Part shown: in pieces, positions 37,101 to 50,600 of the stretch | How the letters are laid out: every line of letters begins with the position of its first letter | Numbering within the stretch: position 1 is the first letter of the stretch | Origin: Wuchereria bancrofti | Taxonomy: Eukaryota; Nematoda; Chromadorea; Rhabditida; Onchocercidae | NCBI GenBank assembly: GCA_005281725.1 | Contig: SSBO01000001.1 | Span: forward strand, 7,486,399-7,550,398 | Direction: 5' to 3' | DNA length: 64,000 nt | Program-made: the position numbers and the translations under genes | Notes under the pieces: generated by a model | Databases searched by the model: none | Seen by the model: only the letters and a program-made list of their open reading frames with translations | Told to the model about the DNA's origin: nothing

Positions 37101-39660
37101 AGTAAAACAACTTATGCAACAATAAACAACTGAATTAAGGTAAAAAAGGACACAGCAAAAAATGAATAGCACAACAAAGTAAGAAATTTCGTCCAAACTT
37201 CTCTCCATACATAGCAGAATGAAAAATTCTTGATTTCATTTCTCGAATCGACATACTTCTTTCTTATCATTTATTTGAATACACAGAGAGAAATGGACAA
37301 TGAAAAAAAATAATAAGGTGATGGGATGAATGATAAACGATCGAATGCGAATCGATAAAAATTGCTTACATTTGAAAAGATTTGTAAAAATAGAATTTTG
37401 ATTAAAGTTGTTAACATATCTGCATCAATCACAAAAAAAAAGCATATTTTCTGGAACAATTTCAACTCTCGAAAAAATTTCAGAAAATTTAAAATCAGAG
37501 GCAAAAAGATGAGAAAAAAGAAAAACTCCTAAATTTGTATCTTATATATTCAATTTTTTTAAAGCGACAACAAGGGGAAATAAAAGTCTTGCAAATCTTT
37601 CCTTTTTTATCTTTCCCAAAAAAAAAAAGAAAATCCTGCAAAAATAAAAATATTTGATGAGTAATAACGGTAATCTATTTTTGATTCAAACGTTTCATCG
37701 TAACACACACACATTACGATCATTTTTGAAATCGTAACAATGTAACAATGTAATCATTCGATGAGGAACCGAAACGATGATTGAAAGGAAAAAATTTACA
37801 TTAAAAAAGGTTAGTTTATGAAACTGTAAAGAAAATGATAGTTGAGAATTTGTCAGAACTTGTACATGAAGGAGAGAGGAAGAGAGAGAGGAAGGAATGA
37901 AACTTTGCTAGAACTTGTATTTTTCATAATAAAAATATTTTTGTAAATCAATAAAGAAGAAAAGCAAAACGAGGAAATGGAAGCCTGCATTTATTAAATT
38001 CTTATGATGCAATTATAGTAAGTAAATTGAAGCATCAAGTCATATCGATATTTATCTATCAAGTTAATTTAAAAGTAATTTCAGGAAAAAGTAAAGCAAT
38101 AAAACTTTTATTACTTAAGTATTAAAGGAAGAAAGAATAAGGATGTAAAAAGCGCAGGAGTTTTATTATTATTGGATGAGGAGTGAGAGGAGAAAAAGGA
38201 ATAAACAAAAACAAACAAACAAACAAAATTGTAATCATAGAGAAATTGGATAAAAAACATACACATTGGATAAAAAAAATTGCAATACATATGAGATAAT
38301 TAGAGCTTTTTTCCTTTTGTTTACCTTAAAAAACCTTAAAAGTTAGTAATATCTGATAAATGTGATGACGATGTGTTCTGATAAGAGTGTTAAGTAACAT
38401 ATAGAACAAACCGGAGGAAAAATGTTGATAGAAATCGCTGAATCGAAGAAACTGATCATTAATCAACAATAATCGGGAATTTTTCTTTCTTTTAAATCAT
38501 TCCATTTCATCCATTAATCATCGCGTTTGACGGCAAAATTTCTTTTTTTTCTCCAAATATGCATTTGTTTTTCACAGCAGAATAAAAGCCGTATTGTACA
38601 AATTAAATGTATATAAGTGATTAAATGGGATAAGAGGGAGGAGACAAGAAAATTTTCCTTTCCGATTAAAACCGATTAAACTGGTAGGATAGGATAGGAG
38701 ATTGATATATTACATAGATATTCGAAAATATTTGAAAGAGAATTTGATACGAATTTAAGCTCAATTTGAAAAACACTCTTCTGACACGAAAATTTTTTTA
38801 AAAAAAAAAGGAAGAAAAAGAGAAGAAAATAAAGGAAAAGCAAAGTCCAAGCAAGTACGCAGGGAGAGTTGTCAAAGAGATAACAAAAAAGAGATAAAGG
38901 AAGTGTGCTACGAAATGAAATTTAATAAAACTCATCATCAATTCAATTCCTCTTTATTTGTAGTTTCAAATCTTGATAAACTTTAAAGACTGATATTATA
39001 AGATAAAACAAAAACAAAATGGGGATAAAAATACGAGGTTCATATCACATTCCCTTCCAATTTTTCTTTTACTTCATTTTTGTGAAAATTTTTTTTAAAG
39101 GAATACTAATCAAAAGATGAAATTTAGAAAATATCTAGTATATAAATAATATATAAATATATATGAAATAAAACACAAGAAACTGATTTTCTTTTCGGAA
39201 CAAAATTCAATTAATACACGAGGAAGTTTAAAATATTCCATTTCATTTGGATTTGAAACTCAAATTACGAAAGCGTAATACAAATATCAAGCAGTCAACT
39301 AAAAGAGTAAAAGACAATAGAGTACAGTATATATAAGCCAGGATATCATAAAAAGTATGTGGAAAAATATACAGTACGGCATAAAAGGATACAACATAAT
39401 AACATACACAATAGAGTTTGGAGCAGGAGTACGACGATCATGATTGAAAGAAAAAAACAAAATTCCGCTCTTCACTTTTTTTTTTGTTTTTGTTTTATTG
39501 TTTTTATTAACAGATGAAAAGCAGAGTAAACACGCTGTGTGAGAAAAAAAGTGATTACTACCTTTTAAATTGTACTACGACTACTACTTTTACTACTACT
39601 AACGTCACTATATGTTGCAGTAGGATACTTAATCGTATATAATTACAATATTAAAATACA
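34182..39660. other. intergenic sequence, no recognised gene
   Basis: AT-rich with purine-rich (GAAA)n stretches. No exon chain was found on either strand. A TTTCTTGCAG acceptor at 35128 precedes a short open stretch ending at a GTAAAA-like donor, but no partner exon was seen. An ORF-sized frame at 35156-35365 is Lys/Leu/Tyr-rich, as expected by chance in this composition. Confidence 0.55.
35905..36010. repeat. TG/TACG alternating purine-pyrimidine tract
   Basis: About 100 bases of degenerate TG, TACG and CGTG dinucleotide steps on the plus strand, with potential to adopt Z-DNA. The His/Thr-rich translations from it are artefacts. Confidence 0.8.
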
Positions 39661-39662
39661 TA

Positions 39663-41620
39663 TTTATTTACATAAAAATACTTAAAAAAGAAACAGTAGG
39701 AGATGAAAACTTTTTAACAAACTCACAAATACTAAAAAAAAAAAAAAAAAAGAGAACAATCATAATAGTAATACAACAACGAAATAATAGAACCGGAGAA
39801 ACATACTTCAATTTGAGAAAAAAAAACGAAAGGAAAGAACAAAATAGAAATTCTAAAATTATGTTATGTTTGATGCCTTTAAACTATTTCTGTTTAAATC
39901 AATCTCTAATGCAAGCAAGAAGAGAAACATAGGTCAAAAAAAAAAATGAAAATAAAAATCCTCAAGAGAAATAATGGAGGAAATAAGAGGAGGAAGCAAA
40001 ACATGCAACAGTACCACCGGGTCGGTTCTCATTGAAAGAATGTATAGAGACGTGTCTGGAGGTAACCAAATGCCGATTTTCAAGGAAAATTCGAATGATT
40101 AAACAAATCTAAAATTGAAAAGCAAAAGCCAATCCACCCTCAAGTACAGGTGGGGATAATGCAACAGCCAGCTATTAATAAAACTGCTTAAATTGAGGCT
40201 AAATGATGCGAATAAAAGGAAAATTATACAATTCAACTGCTAAAACACTTAAAAATATCGCAGGTCAATGGTCGTACCCAGGACTATTTGCCAAACGTAA
40301 GTAACAAAGGTGACGCCTCTAAAGCAGTAGCAACAAGATATGCAAATTTTTTCGAAAAAGTTCTTGGACATGAAAATAACAAACAGGAGTAGGAGAGGAC
40401 CTGACCTGAATTACTGTGACTTCTAAAGGAGAACGAATAAAAAAACGCTAGAACAAAACAGATCTCAAAACGAGCAGCGTGCTATCACATATATCTCAAA
40501 CAACAAATTTAAAAAAACCAATCATAGTCAAAAAAATTCAAGTTCGAATTTGAGAAATGCGAATTTTTGATGCGGAACAAAAGGGAAGGAGTACATAAAT
40601 GGTGAAGAAGGTGAAGGTAAAGAATGAGAGTGATTTTTGTTTTGCCCTGCCAACTGAATGCGACAACACTGAAATTTTAAAAATTAACTACTAACATATT
40701 TGAAATGGGCATTAAAATTCAAAGAAACAACAAAAAAGGGACACTTATGAAGCTTCTTTGGATAATGATGTCGGTACCGTAAAAAGTTCTAAATTCTTGC
40801 AGAATTCTAAAACAGGTTCTTCCCACAAACACTCCATTTTTTTCAAAGAAAAACTTTATAGCCGTCACCGCCACCAAGGATTTTTACAAAAGCGAGAAAC
40901 AAAATCTCGACCAGGAAACTTTTGGGAATTCTCTTACTGGGTAGAAATATATCAGAAACTTAAACAATCAAAATTTACAGTAAAAAGAGCCCGGGAACCG
41001 ATTAATTTAACTATGAGAATGAAGTATTCCATTTCGAAAACACTTTTTAATTATAGAAATTGCTGTTGGGAACAAAACCTAGAGAGAAACGACGGAGCTT
41101 GGTGGCAATGGGAGAGAAAGAAAGAGAGTGGTGACGGGATTGTGTGACTAGTAATGGAACAATGACGATCAACGACCAAAACACTCTAATTACAATTGGA
41201 TAAAACAAGCTAGCAATGAGGATAATGATGATAACAAATCATTACCACGAAGAAATAGCTGGTGCCAGAAAATATTTCGTGCACACAAAGCATCAACAAC
41301 AGTTTTTTCGAATGAAAAAACATATCGTCAAGAATGAAGAAAAAATGCATCAACAAATATTATTCAGGCTTGGAACAGGGCTAACGAGCTTAAAACTAAA
41401 TCCTGCATATTCAACAAGTTCAAATTTTTCAGTCTGAAAAACTTTCCTTTCTTCATTTTGATTTTCTGTCTCCTGTTCGTCGTTTTTGACAGCAAAATTT
41501 GATAACTTTTCGAAAATAAGAGGATAAAAATTCTTCTTTGAGCTTTAAACACGGACTTTCCTTTTTAACATATTCGATAACGGGCTATTGCGTTACTCGT
41601 TGTTCCGCCTGCTTACACAG
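39663..41620 (-). other. probable long 3' UTR of the ncl-1 gene
   Basis: Directly after the ncl-1 stop codon on the minus strand, the sequence stays visibly less AT-rich for about 1.6 to 2 kb and then returns to background A/T runs. The nearest plain minus-strand AATAAA is at 39663-39668. An ATTAAA variant near 41045 would give a shorter UTR. A 129-codon frame on the plus strand (40758-41147) lies inside. No coding partner or splice chain for it was found. Confidence 0.45.
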
Positions 41621-44600
41621 TTATTTCGGACTGCCTGTTGTCGCCGCCCCCGCCGTCGTTGTACCAGATGACTGATAACGATACAAGTAGAGGCGATAAT
41701 CCTTGCTTGCCAACACCACGGAACCGTCTTCAACAAGTGCTACATCAAAGCACTGTGCGTGCTTCACTTTGCTCTCAAGTGCTGAGATCATGGTTCCATC
41801 CTGAAATAATTCATCATTTAGAACAACAAAATTTGGTTGAAAAATTAATTATTCTCGATATCTCATCTGTTAGCAGTTATATATTGACAGATCAACGGTC
41901 TTATTCAAGACTTAGTGAAAAACCTTTTTGATTCTGAAGATAAATGTGAGAAGAGAAAAAGTTAAATTACTTTAGTAGGCTATATAACCATGCTATTTTC
42001 TGAGATCTAGACTCATCCCTAAAACTTTGGATCAATCTGACGAAGTTAATGAGTTTATTTTTTGAAACATGACTGATGCTGAACTCACTTGACTGAAGAC
42101 GGTGAGATTGAAATTATTATGGTTATCTGCTACAACAACATCACCAGCATAATTAATACCCACACCAATAGGATAGTTTGTAATACCTTCACCGCCAATC
42201 TGCCGAACAAACTGTCCATCATAGTTGAATACCTGTAAGAAACATCAACTAAAATAAATAAAAGATGCCATTAAAATGCTATAATAAAAAGAGTTATTCA
42301 CATTAGATTCTGACTGTTTGGAAGAATATGACTCAGTCATACTGACATTCATAATCTAGAGTCAGGAGAAACAAGGATTCGAAGTGAATTTTATGCATTT
42401 TCTTGACCCCGTAAACCACTATGCCGAACCTTCTTTCTCTCCACACTATCATTTTCATCCTTCTTGTGACTTCACTATTTACCAAATATCCTCCAAAAAC
42501 TTTCCTTCCGTGTAAAATTCCTCCTAGACTTTTTATGTTAACGTTAAATGAAATTAGCAGGATTGCGAAAAAGATTAAAACAATAACAATGAAGATACAT
42601 TAGCAATGTACTTAAGACTTTGCAAAGTATAAAATATCCTTTCCGACAACTGCACTTGTTCAAAACAGAACCATTATCACAATACTGCATTGTCCACCAG
42701 TACACTGAGAACATTAGATACAAAAGCATGGAATGTCGGATGACATTTCAGTTTAAACAAACCTTTATACAGTGCGCACGATTGTCCGAAATTAAGATTT
42801 CTTGCTTGTGGTTTGTGCAAACTCCATTTGGAAATTCCAAATAACGTGAGCAACTGAACTTTTGCAGAATATTACCAAACATGTCGAATATTATTACACG
42901 CATAACCTGAAATGTCATAGTAAATTTCGATTCAAATAAAACATTCAAAATTTAGGAAAATCAAAATCCAATTCTAAAATTTCTCTATTGGATTGAGAGA
43001 ATTCGAATTGGATTGCGCTTGTGGACAAAACAAGAATTATCCATTACTGACTAGACATCTAACAGAGGAGGCTTATCCTTTGTCAGCTGCAGTTATCACC
43101 CATTAACAATAGTGGATAATGAATCCTATCTTCCAAAGAAGCAACTGATTCTCTTAACTTTACCCTCGAGTTTCTGTTCTAAAAGTATAGAATATTCTCA
43201 ATTTAATTAATCAGCTCTATAGAGCCATTAATTCCAGTTCATCCGCCATTCAACACTGCTATTTTAGTTACCAGTCCTACTATTTTTTTTTTTTTCATAA
43301 TATTATCGATATTTCCAACACATGGAATGTACGTACCATTTCCCCTTCTATTGGTTTCATTTTTTTTTTTTCATTTGCATACGGAAAACAGCTGAGTCAC
43401 TTATATAAAAAAGCTACAACTATATTTGTTGCAATTATTTCAATAAATAAAGATCGATCAGATGATTCTCCAAGTATACATTAGTAATCAACAGCTGAAG
43501 ACAACTGTTCGAAGTGTTGGAAGAGGAACGATATGAATCTGTTGCTGGAACAGTGACCCTTAGATCGACTTAATCATTTTCAGAAAACTTCAGAAGTCAC
43601 ACGAATCTTGAAAAAAACTCGGAAGATCAAATTCCTTTACTTAAATTTTAGCTTCCTTAAGCGCCCTACTCAAACTGCCAGTGCAAAACAACTGTATTCT
43701 CTTCAACACATACTAGACCTGATTATTATATAAAATAAAATTTCGAAATATTTTGAATTAAATCATTATGCATCATACAATAAACCAAATAACTTAAGAA
43801 CTGTCTATGGAATGTGCATTCTCATAAGTTTTGCCTGTCTGGTGCCAGATTTATTCAAACCTACTCAAATATTGAAATAGTAAATTTAAGAATGATTTGA
43901 GTTTGAATAAAATCCAACGTAGGTCCTATCAACTTACTTTACATTCGATTACAATAATGCGTCCTTTACTATCAACGCAAACACCACGAGGATGCTGCAA
44001 AATGTTTGCTCCAAATTTGCGCAAGAACTGTCCGTACTGATTATAAATTTGTATCTGATGTGTTGGCGAACGTTCTGTTACGATAAAATCGCCGGTAAGA
44101 CGATTTACCGCCACACTACAAATTAAACACATGATAAAATAGGTTTAACGATCAATCATCGTATTTTCCTCATAAACTAAAATACTAGAACTTCAAGGAT
44201 TTAGCTATAAGGTCCAGGTCATTAAATTTTGATAAATTAGCGCTATATGATTAACTTGTCTTCTATATGTATATATTCAAATAAAAATGATACATGCTCA
44301 TTTATGATGTTTAATTCCGAATCTAAAAGAACTACTCTACCGAATGTTTTCAGAACAGACTCTCCCTTCAATTGGACAATACGCCGCACAAATCTGATAC
44401 AAAAAGCAACTCCCAGTCAAAGTCACATGCAGGAAAAACTTTAATCTCTTTTCTACTTCGGATATCTTTTTTGCACACACCATTCTCTACTTATCTTAAA
44501 TATTGGCTTCAAAAAAATTCGCGAAATAATGTACGAACCGGTTGGGATAAAGCAGCTGGCCATCACGCTTACCACACTCCCCAAACTGAAATTTGAAACG

Positions 44601-47600
44601 ACCTTCTTTATCGAATACCTGGATACGATGATTGTTAGTGTCCGCAACGATAATGTCATTTTGTGCATTTACTGCAACTCCGGATGGTTCCGTAAACTGA
44701 AAGAAATTTTTTCATTTTCTGTCATTTCTATCTTAATTTATTTTAAAAGAGTACGTACGATCAAACCACCATTTCAATTACGGGTGAATGAATTCTAAGT
44801 AACTCTGCTGTAATCCTATGTTCCACATCACTAGAGAGGAGTTTCTCGGTATATCGGAAACAGAACGGTATTTAGTGCTTCAAATCTATTTCTTAATAAA
44901 CGGCGGTTGGAAATGACATGAATCCATGGAATCATAAAACCGTGATAAAACAAACTGAACACAAACCTGGACTTGACCTGAGACTAAAATCTGCAAAAAA
45001 AAAATCTAGATATTTGTAAATAAAACTATAATAACCTGTCCTTCCATAACTCCGAATTCACCAAATTTGCAGTGATAAATCATCTTTTGTCTCTTGATCT
45101 GCGCTCGTGGTGGATAAAGATTGTTAATGCCCATGTTCTGCAAATGAATTAACAATTTTCAGCCCTGAAATCAACGAATGAAATTAAGAAGAAAACCTTA
45201 ATTCTGCAAAACTTGAAAATCTGGATCCTGTTTTCTGGCTAATAACATTTCTGTTCAACGTACAGCTATCGCATAACCACGCCGTAATGATTCTTACCGG
45301 CAAGTAAAATTTACCAATATCAAAAAAAAAAGACTATATTATGACAGTATATCAAATATAAGCCAACACTTCATTCATCAGAGGTCTGATGATTTCTACG
45401 GAAATTAATTTCAAAATGAAATCGGTCTGTAGACAAACCTTTTCAAGCTCTAAATCAGGTGACTCAGCAAGTTGCAAACCACTAGCCGGTTCAAGTCCCA
45501 TACTCCACTTTTCATACTGATTACTAAAGCCATTATCAACTGTAACAAATGTTCCGAGACTCTGACTGGAGCCACCATATTCATTTTTCGGTCGTATCAA
45601 ATTTGAATCAGAGAAATTATTGACAGGTAATGCACCGTTGGTTGCTGCTACTGATCGAGTCAACTGTCGACTGGCTGGTCGGCCAATTGGTGCCGGAGGC
45701 ATTCCTGCATTTGCTGATGATATTGTTCCTTGAGGCCATTCTGATGCACCTCGAACGAGACCTGAAGAAGTTGTCAGCAATTCCAGAAGTTAGCATTCAA
45801 ACAGTATTGCAAAAGTGCGGTAGAACATTTTATTCCACAAGTACAAATACTATTTGGAGGGGGAAATGACGTGCATATAATTGTCCTTATACGGTTTGCT
45901 GGAGCACATGCTGTACTTTATACCGGTTATCCCAGTTGGTCGTTAGATTTCCCATAAGCAAACGATTTAGGTTTTTGTCACTCACCAAATATTTTCAGAT
46001 TTCAGCGTTTCCAACCGATTCATTTGAGCATCTCACCAAATCATATTTTAAGCAAACTAGGGAATTAAATCAGAAATTGTGAATAAAAACCGGTAAGACA
46101 GGAAAAAAAAAAATGAAAAACGTAGAGAAGGCAAAGCGGAAAACAATAAACTCTAACTATTTGATAGCGAAAGATGGTAAACAAGGATAACAGTTTAATC
46201 CTGCTGCTTTCTATCAAAAGAGTCATTTTACCTCTTTTTCTTATTATCGGCAAAAGAAGACCTCACGTTTATAATAAATATGAATTTTTTTCAAATTAAA
46301 CTAGCTTTTGATAATATCAAGCAATAATAAGCAGGTAACCAAATGCAATTTTTTTGATGTAAAAGAATGTAAAAATTCACCAAATATGCTGAATTCATTC
46401 GTTGTTGCTTTTTTACATTGACTGATATCAAATATGTTCAAATCAAAAATGATTAAATAGTTGTCAGTAGAAGTACAGACGGAATGAGAGAATGTATAAG
46501 ATTACAATAACTTAGATTCCAGGTCAAAATCAATTAAGTTCACAATAAAATTACGACAATATTAATCAGAGAGAAAACAAACGTACCCATAATACTAATA
46601 ATTTGTTGACGAGCAACATTCGAGTTCAGCGGTGGAAAATCAAGTTCACATGTTGTTTGTAGAATATTATTACTATCCGGATTGAACGAAAAGTATACTT
46701 GTAGACGGGTATGTAAAAGTTGCTTGAAAACCATTACTTCTGTTGGTGCAGCATATTTAACAAGACGTGAAGTGAATTCAATTGTCTGCGCCAATTTTTC
46801 GGCCATTTGTTGCACCTAAGAATAGATTTTCAAGAATTTTTAAAATTTGAAATTTTTTACACTCAACAATTATTCTGATTATTTAAATCCATTATTCACT
46901 ATGGTTTTACGTACCTTTACCTTAAACACTGAAGAAGGCATCACTAAAAAACATTCTAGATCAGTGATTACTATTTCCACCCTATGCTACTACGCTACTC
47001 TGAAATAGACTAAATATGACAAACTATAAACAAATATTATGTTTGTAGATACTGCCTCTCAATAGACCATGATATTCTTCTAGTGAAATTTTTTTCAAAC
47101 TTGTCACATCCTCTGCATTACTATCACCGAAAATATTTTTTTGTGAGCTCCCAGAAGTGAAAAGCAAGAATGTGAAGTTTAATTCCTTATTACATCTTCT
47201 GCAAACATACCTTCTTGTCAATTACAGTGAGTTGCAACTGTTTAGCACCATAAGCGTTATCCAAATCCTTGATAATCTGTCGTCGATTGTCTTCAATTAT
47301 ACGAATTAATGTTTGAGTTGCATCGTCCACATTCTGGTGAGCTCTGGTCAGTGAGCAGCTTAAACGATTTTGTGCTGCATCAACCATCTGAAATTTTATT
47401 TTTGTTTTTTCGACAAAAATCAATGTGTACCAAATTTTCAGTGTAAATAAAACCTTAGATTACAAAAAATTTCTCTTTCACTCAACATTTTAAGTATTGG
47501 AAACAGGTACTGGTCGGTTAACTTTCTCCAAAACCAACTTTACAAGACAAAACCAACAGAAAACGTCCAAAATACTATTTAAACAAAGAAATCAAATACA

Positions 47601-50600
47601 GCTGAAGCATACTTTATAGGTTTCAAGAAGTTCAGAATGCTTCAGACGAGCATCCTGAACCAATGTTTCCATAATTGCCATCTGTTTGTCAGCCACATCA
47701 CTGATCAATTCATACTGATGCGTCGGCTGTACATGATCGACCTGAGTACATTCCATGCATATAGCCAGGTTGCACGTTAAACAGAAGTATCGCAATGGTT
47801 GTGAGCGATGCTAAAAGGGAAGGAATATAATTCAATAAAAGGTTGACCACACTTAAATAATAGTGATTCCTAACTCTATTCTAGTCGACTACAAATACCT
47901 GATTTTTTTTCTCGATCATTAAGCAAAAGTAGCCTGAGTGAAAAACGATGAAATGATAATAAGTGGTTTATAAATGATAATAAATTATAAAATGATTTTA
48001 AACTCTGACCATTCTTATTTTCTTTTGCCAGAAAAAAAAAACTGTATTCTTATACTTTACAATAACGATGACACATAAACACTACTTGTATGCATTTGCA
48101 AGCACTCTTTTCAGCAAAGGCAGCAGCGAGAGCAGCAGCATCCTCCTGAGATAGCTGATCAACTCGATGTCCTTCGAAACAATGCATGTATTGATGAGCC
48201 AAAGTACAATTAGCACACAAAAAATGTGTACAATCCTGACAAAATGCGCTTGCAAGTTCACCGCTTTTGCAACCCGTACATGATGAATTCTTATTACTGT
48301 TCTACAAAATGACATACGCTAACCGAAGCACAACAAACGATCTCATTAAAGAATTTGCCGATCTAAAAAATCAAGCCAATAAAATCCAAAAAAGATTTTA
48401 ATGATGAAAATAAATAAAAACCTGATCGTATGAAGGTGGTTCAATCAATGGTGGTGAAGATGAAGTTGAACTTGGTGAGCCAAATATCAATCCTTTATCG
48501 TCGGCTAGATTCTGGCGAGTCATAACACTTTCCAGTCCATAATCAGTTAACAAACTTTCTATGCCTGAAAATACAATGCACATCAATGTATTCTTTAAAA
48601 AGGTCGTCTATTCCAAAGAAAAAAAAAATTGCTGCCGTTTGCACAGAAACAAGTTTCGTCACAATTTAATCATCTTTTCAGGCGAAAATTTTTTGCTGAC
48701 GTCAGCGGATCTCATAAAAATTTTTTCTTACAGCGGAAAACAATCTCGTATATATAATTCTTCACGTGATTAATGAAAGATGAGGTCGCACTGCCCTCTT
48801 TCATCTTGCAATCAATCTCTGTCTTTTAATTTAGCTTCATTCTTTCATGAAAATTCAATTTTTTAGGTTAAATAAGGCAATAAAAACACGGTCCAACAAA
48901 GTGATCGAAGAAAAGTTTTCAAACTAAAAAGAAATCTACATATTCCTTAGATTAAAGAAAGAGCACAGTAAAACCAAAGAATAATTCTTCCATTTATAGC
49001 CTTTAAATACTGCTTACCAGGGTTTTTCTTATCTAAAAAAAAAAAAAAAAAAAAAATGAGATGTCGGAATGTTTTCGAATGTCATGCAGAAATCTTACTT
49101 AAATCTCTATGTGTTTTTTTATTTCTCCGATAAAGAAAAATCCTATTAATCTTTGTTCTGCCATGTTCAGAAGACTTTCGTATGATTCGAAGGAAAAATC
49201 CGTAACGTTTGGTATATGAATGCAACGGGAAGCTGTTAATTCTTTCCTCCCTTTTTCCCTAGTTACAACTTTTTTCTTTCCAGCACTTTTTTCATATTTC
49301 ATTTTTTGCCTTTCATTTTTTTTTTTCATATTTCATTACCTCGATACCCAGTTGTTTCTCACTCGTTTTTCGAAAAACATCTAATCCTCATGATTCAAAA
49401 CTAAAAAATTCTGATTCAGTACATCCGGTGGATAAGTACGCAATTAAAGATTGGATATTTGGCAGCGGACAAAATGAATAAAACAAACAAGCAGTTTTGG
49501 CTCATGAAATATAATAATGAAATAGAATATGCTTTACCAAGCTGTACTGACAACTGTGTTTCAACGCGACATTGTGGACATACGATTTTTTCCGCACAGT
49601 TATCATCCATTTGCCGTTCCAGACATGATTTGCAAAAACTGTGAAAACATGCAAGAACCTTTGGCTCACGATAAGGTTCCAAACATAGCGGACACTTTAC
49701 CACCTGCAACATCTATAATCATTCAAATTATATGCAATGTTTACATCACTTGCAACTCAGCCAGAAAAAAACCATGCAATTATTTACAGCAATAACCACT
49801 AGGTGCTTGTCCCTTAACTTGTCGAATAATCCCTTTATCTAATTTTAATAAATCAAACTGAATTACTCAAATACAAGCTGCCTGCCTATTCAACAAATCG
49901 AATCAACTCGTTTAATTACTTCAGTGGACAAAAACTTCCACTTTTTCAAATCAAATAGTTTGATACTACGTTTCGAACAAGTGGAACTCACTTGCATAAT
50001 TATTTAACACAAACTTAATAAATTATTGTCGTAACTTCTTTCAATAACTCGACGTCAACTTAACGACGTCAATTACTTATTTTCTACCAATCAAATACCT
50101 AATTTACTTATTAAATTCCAAACGACAGCTAATCAATTACTTTCTCAGCGAAACTCGAAATTTCACACTGAATTAAATATAACAAAGATTTTTTAATGAA
50201 AGACAAAAGTTATAAATATTGACTGCAGTTCGCAACGACAAAAATTTCCAACATGATGCTTTTCATTCCAGAAATCCACTAGTTAATATATCATGTTCCC
50301 ATTTTTTGGTCTTTCAAATTTTCTCCTTCTACTCATACAATCTATGTTACTTAAAAAAAAAAAAAAACACAAATGACAAAATTATTCGGCTGGTCTATTT
50401 ACTTGTACAAGTTCCAGTCAGAAATGATAGCATACTTATGAGAGTTAAATAGTCAATTTCCTAATTGGATCAATCATCTGGTACACCTTCAAAAAAAAAA
50501 AAAGAAAAGTGCTTCCAACGTTATATTTACTAATTTGTGTTCACAAAAGATCATATTCCACTTGTTGTTTAGTATAATAAACGAAATGAAACATATATAT

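Noticed and set aside
44247..44798. Plus-strand frames opposite NHL-coding exons
   Set aside because: Shadows of conserved minus-strand ncl-1 exons 11 and 12 and their introns.
49459..49795. Plus-strand frames opposite the RING exon
   Set aside because: Shadow of ncl-1 exon 3; the minus-strand reading gives all RING ligands.
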